Of a stretch of DNA of 7,859 bases, positions 6,737-7,859 are shown piece by piece. The translations under genes were made by a program, and so were the position numbers. The DNA comes from Candidatus Fermentibacteraceae bacterium (GTDB lineage Bacteria > Fermentibacterota > Fermentibacteria > Fermentibacterales > JCC-6): contig JAOZQW010000040.1 of the NCBI GenBank assembly GCA_029932015.1, positions 4,084 to 11,942 of the forward strand. Reading direction: 5' to 3'. The notes under the pieces are model-generated. The model was not told where the DNA came from. It was given only the letters and a program-made list of their open reading frames with translations, and did no database searches. Within the stretch, counting starts at the first letter, position 1; the number at the start of each line of letters is the position of its first letter.

Positions 6737-7659
6737 AACAGATCCGCTTCGATTTCATCATCCTCAGGTACCAGAAAATCAAGGAGCTCATTCAGTGAGG
6801 GGGGGATCATTTCAAGACCGACTATCGTTCTCGAGTTCGCCCTGGCGAGGTTGACGAGGTTATTGACGGCCGTAGAAAGGTTGACGTGATGGAACGAATA
6901 GCCCCCCTCTATGGCAAGGAAGTCCCTGGCTCCGGCCAGGCTCTCCATGACCACCCTCGGCAGAGCCGGGAGGAACCTTGCGCTAATACGGCGCAGAGCG
7001 GTGCAGGCCTCTGTCAGCTCCTGGAGGCGGAGAACCGCTGGTATTCCGGTGGCCGTACAGAGAGCCACCCTCTCTGCATTCCGCGGAACAAATTCCACTC
7101 CATCGACGCATACGAGAACTGCGCAACCGCCGTCACACAAGTCCGAGAGCAGCTGATGCATTCGGATCGGAAGGGGCCCCTGAAGGACCATGACCATCGG
7201 CATAGGCAAACAGGCAGAGGCAAATCCAAGGATATACCTGTCATCCCTGTCAAGGATTTCAACGGGGCAGTCCATCTGCCCGTTCAATCCGCACCAGGCC
7301 GCCAGCTGGCTAACGATGTCGGTGGATTCACGCCGACTGAGTCCTGCTGCGGCAGCAGAGAGTCCGAGGTGACCTCCAACAGTAAGTTCTCTGGGACTGT
7401 CAATGGGGCCGCTGATCATTCTGACCAGCTTGCGGCCCTCCCGTGATCTGACGTCTATCAGATCCTCTCCAAGGAGGACTCTGCCTGAAGATGGTCGATC
7501 CACACCGGCGATCATCGCAGCCAGGCGCGGAGCGATAGTATCATGACCTCCTAGGAGCACTAGCATTGAGCTCGCCAGAGCTGCGATCTCAACAGGATCA
7601 GCACTATCCGATGTACGGAGATCCTCCGTGCGGAGGAGCACGGAGGAGTCCCTGGTCAA
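6712..7659 (-). CDS. degenerate ABC-ATPase-like protein (CcmA/NatA layout, no catalytic motifs)
   Basis: About 315 residues, the size of ABC-2 exporter ATPases. The scaffold is legible: VLLRTEDL at the N-terminus, LVLLGGHDTIAPRLAAMIAGVDRPSSGRVLLGEDL at the P-loop position (~33-67), SPRELTVGGHLGLSAAAAGLSRRE after the Q-loop (~88-111), a segment ending MVMVLQGPL at Walker B (~155-163), and RTIVGLEMIPPSLNELLDFL near the end, like the 'PSLEEVFL' tail. Every nucleotide-binding motif is lost: GGHDTIAPR replaces GxxGxGKT, the Q-loop Gln is absent, LDRDDRY replaces LSGGQ, the Asp-Glu of Walker B is Gln-Gly, and the H-loop His is Val (CVDG). The tail is acidic. The frame is uninterrupted, so this is probably a conserved pseudo-ATPase. 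TTG at 7659 is chosen (GGGA 6 nt upstream, 1 nt after the previous stop); TTG 7710 and GTG 7641 are alternatives. It overlaps the membrane-protein gene by 25 nt. Confidence 0.74.
   Translation of the reverse strand: MTRDSSVLLRTEDLRTSDSADPVEIAALASSMLVLLGGHDTIAPRLAAMIAGVDRPSSGRVLLGEDLIDVRSREGRKLVRMISGPIDSPRELTVGGHLGLSAAAAGLSRRESTDIVSQLAAWCGLNGQMDCPVEILDRDDRYILGFASACLPMPMVMVLQGPLPIRMHQLLSDLCDGGCAVLVCVDGVEFVPRNAERVALCTATGIPAVLRLQELTEACTALRRISARFLPALPRVVMESLAGARDFLAIEGGYSFHHVNLSTAVNNLVNLARANSRTIVGLEMIPPSLNELLDFLVPEDDEIEADLFCPEDLGS
7622..7647. repeat. perfect 10-bp inverted repeat with 6-nt loop at the 5' end of the ABC-like gene
   Basis: TCCTCCGTGC (7622-7631) and GCACGGAGGA (7638-7647) are exact reverse complements separated by GGAGGA (7632-7637). 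On the minus-strand transcript this makes a GC-rich hairpin 13-38 nt after the oxidoreductase stop. It would bury the alternative GTG start (7641-7639) in its stem and show a CCUCC-type loop. No T-run follows, so it is not a typical intrinsic terminator. It could be an RNA-level control element, a processing site or a coincidence of coding sequence. Confidence 0.6.
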
Positions 7660-7660
7660 T

Positions 7661-7859
7661 TCAGTTCCCAGCGATCCCGGCACCCTTGAGACTCTTGTCA
7701 GCCCGTTCAAGGGTTCTGACTACAGCGAGTCCATTTGTGCCTGGAGTCCGTCGTCTGCTGCCTGTCTCTATGCAACGGATGAATTCCTCCATTTCACTCG
7801 CTAGCGGCTCGAATGAGTCAAGCTTGGGGGAGATAATATCACCTGTGCGGTAAGAGAGC
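7661..7859 (-). CDS. Gfo/Idh/MocA-family oxidoreductase, C-terminal 65 residues (5' end outside window)
   Basis: Reading leftwards from 7858, the frame is open to a TGA at 7663-7661 and enters from beyond the right edge, so only the last 65 residues are present. They read LSYRTGDIISPKLDSFEPLASEM, then EEFIRCIETGSRRRTPG, then TNGLAVVRTLERADKSLKGAG. This matches the C-terminal end of Gfo/Idh/MocA oxidoreductases: a 'yrtGDi..PkLd..EPL..E...Fi.ci.tG' strand-helix followed by 'G..gl.vv..le.A..Sl...G'. These enzymes are NAD(P)-dependent sugar or sugar-nucleotide dehydrogenases, many acting in surface-glycan precursor synthesis; the NAD-binding half is not visible. The stop is separated from the chosen start of the ABC-like gene by a single nucleotide, so the two are very likely co-transcribed. 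The family call is fairly secure; the specific substrate cannot be inferred. Confidence 0.8.
   Translation of the reverse strand, partial: LSYRTGDIISPKLDSFEPLASEMEEFIRCIETGSRRRTPGTNGLAVVRTLERADKSLKGAGIAGN

Noticed and set aside
6018..6791. A 257-codon minus-strand open frame overlapping the membrane-protein gene
   Set aside because: Its translation is Arg/Ser/Pro-rich without domain pattern or membrane spans and would overlap both neighbours; the 6035-6736 frame gives a coherent six-span protein.
6264..6854. A 196-codon plus-strand open frame opposite the membrane and ABC-like genes
   Set aside because: Low-complexity, Arg/Pro/Gly-rich composition typical of an antisense frame; it lies opposite a better-supported pair of genes.
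7344..7358. CTGCTGCGGCAGCAG palindrome
   Set aside because: It encodes a run of alanines in the ABC-like protein; a short codon-repeat palindrome here needs no further explanation.
6886..7446. A 186-codon plus-strand open frame opposite the ABC-like gene
   Set aside because: No recognisable motif; the complementary strand carries a legible ABC-like scaffold, so this is an antisense shadow.

Overview
The window is a densely packed bacterial chromosome segment of roughly mid-50s % G+C (estimated by eye) with no RNA genes, mobile elements, CRISPR arrays or long non-coding stretches. A TamB-type envelope protein and a secreted protein indicate a diderm (Gram-negative-type) bacterium. The divergent proteins and frequent GTG/TTG starts would fit an uncultured lineage, but I cannot name the phylum from sequence alone. 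Nine genes are supported: seven complete or nearly so, and two cut by the window edges.

Layout: (1) 1-2120 (+) is the C-terminal ~705 residues of a TamB-like protein, open at the left edge. (2) A 91-bp AT-rich convergent gap follows. (3) 4700-2212 (-) is a compact four-gene operon, read leftwards: HIT-family protein, GNAT-like acetyltransferase, class I SAM methyltransferase, RimJ/RimL-type acetyltransferase. Gaps are 36 bp, 30 bp and a 4-nt GTGA overlap, each with a recognisable Shine-Dalgarno. (4) 4701-4795 is a divergent promoter region. (5) 4796-6021 (+) holds a DNA-3-methyladenine glycosylase with a TTG start, then a signal-peptide-bearing protein of unknown function joined by an ATGA overlap. 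(6) 7859-6035 (-), convergent with the previous pair, holds the last 65 residues of a Gfo/Idh/MocA-family oxidoreductase, an ABC-ATPase-like protein with none of its catalytic motifs, and a six-helix membrane protein that overlaps it.

The most unusual element is the last operon. A full-length protein with the layout of an ABC-2 export ATPase (CcmA/NatA type) has lost Walker A, Q-loop, signature, Walker B Asp/Glu and H-loop residues while its reading frame stays intact. It overlaps the gene of a likely ABC-2-type membrane partner. This looks like a retained pseudo-ATPase rather than a decaying gene. A perfect 10-bp inverted repeat lies at its 5' end. The HIT/GNAT/methyltransferase/GNAT operon is a plausible small-molecule or protein modification cluster, but its substrates cannot be read from the sequence.
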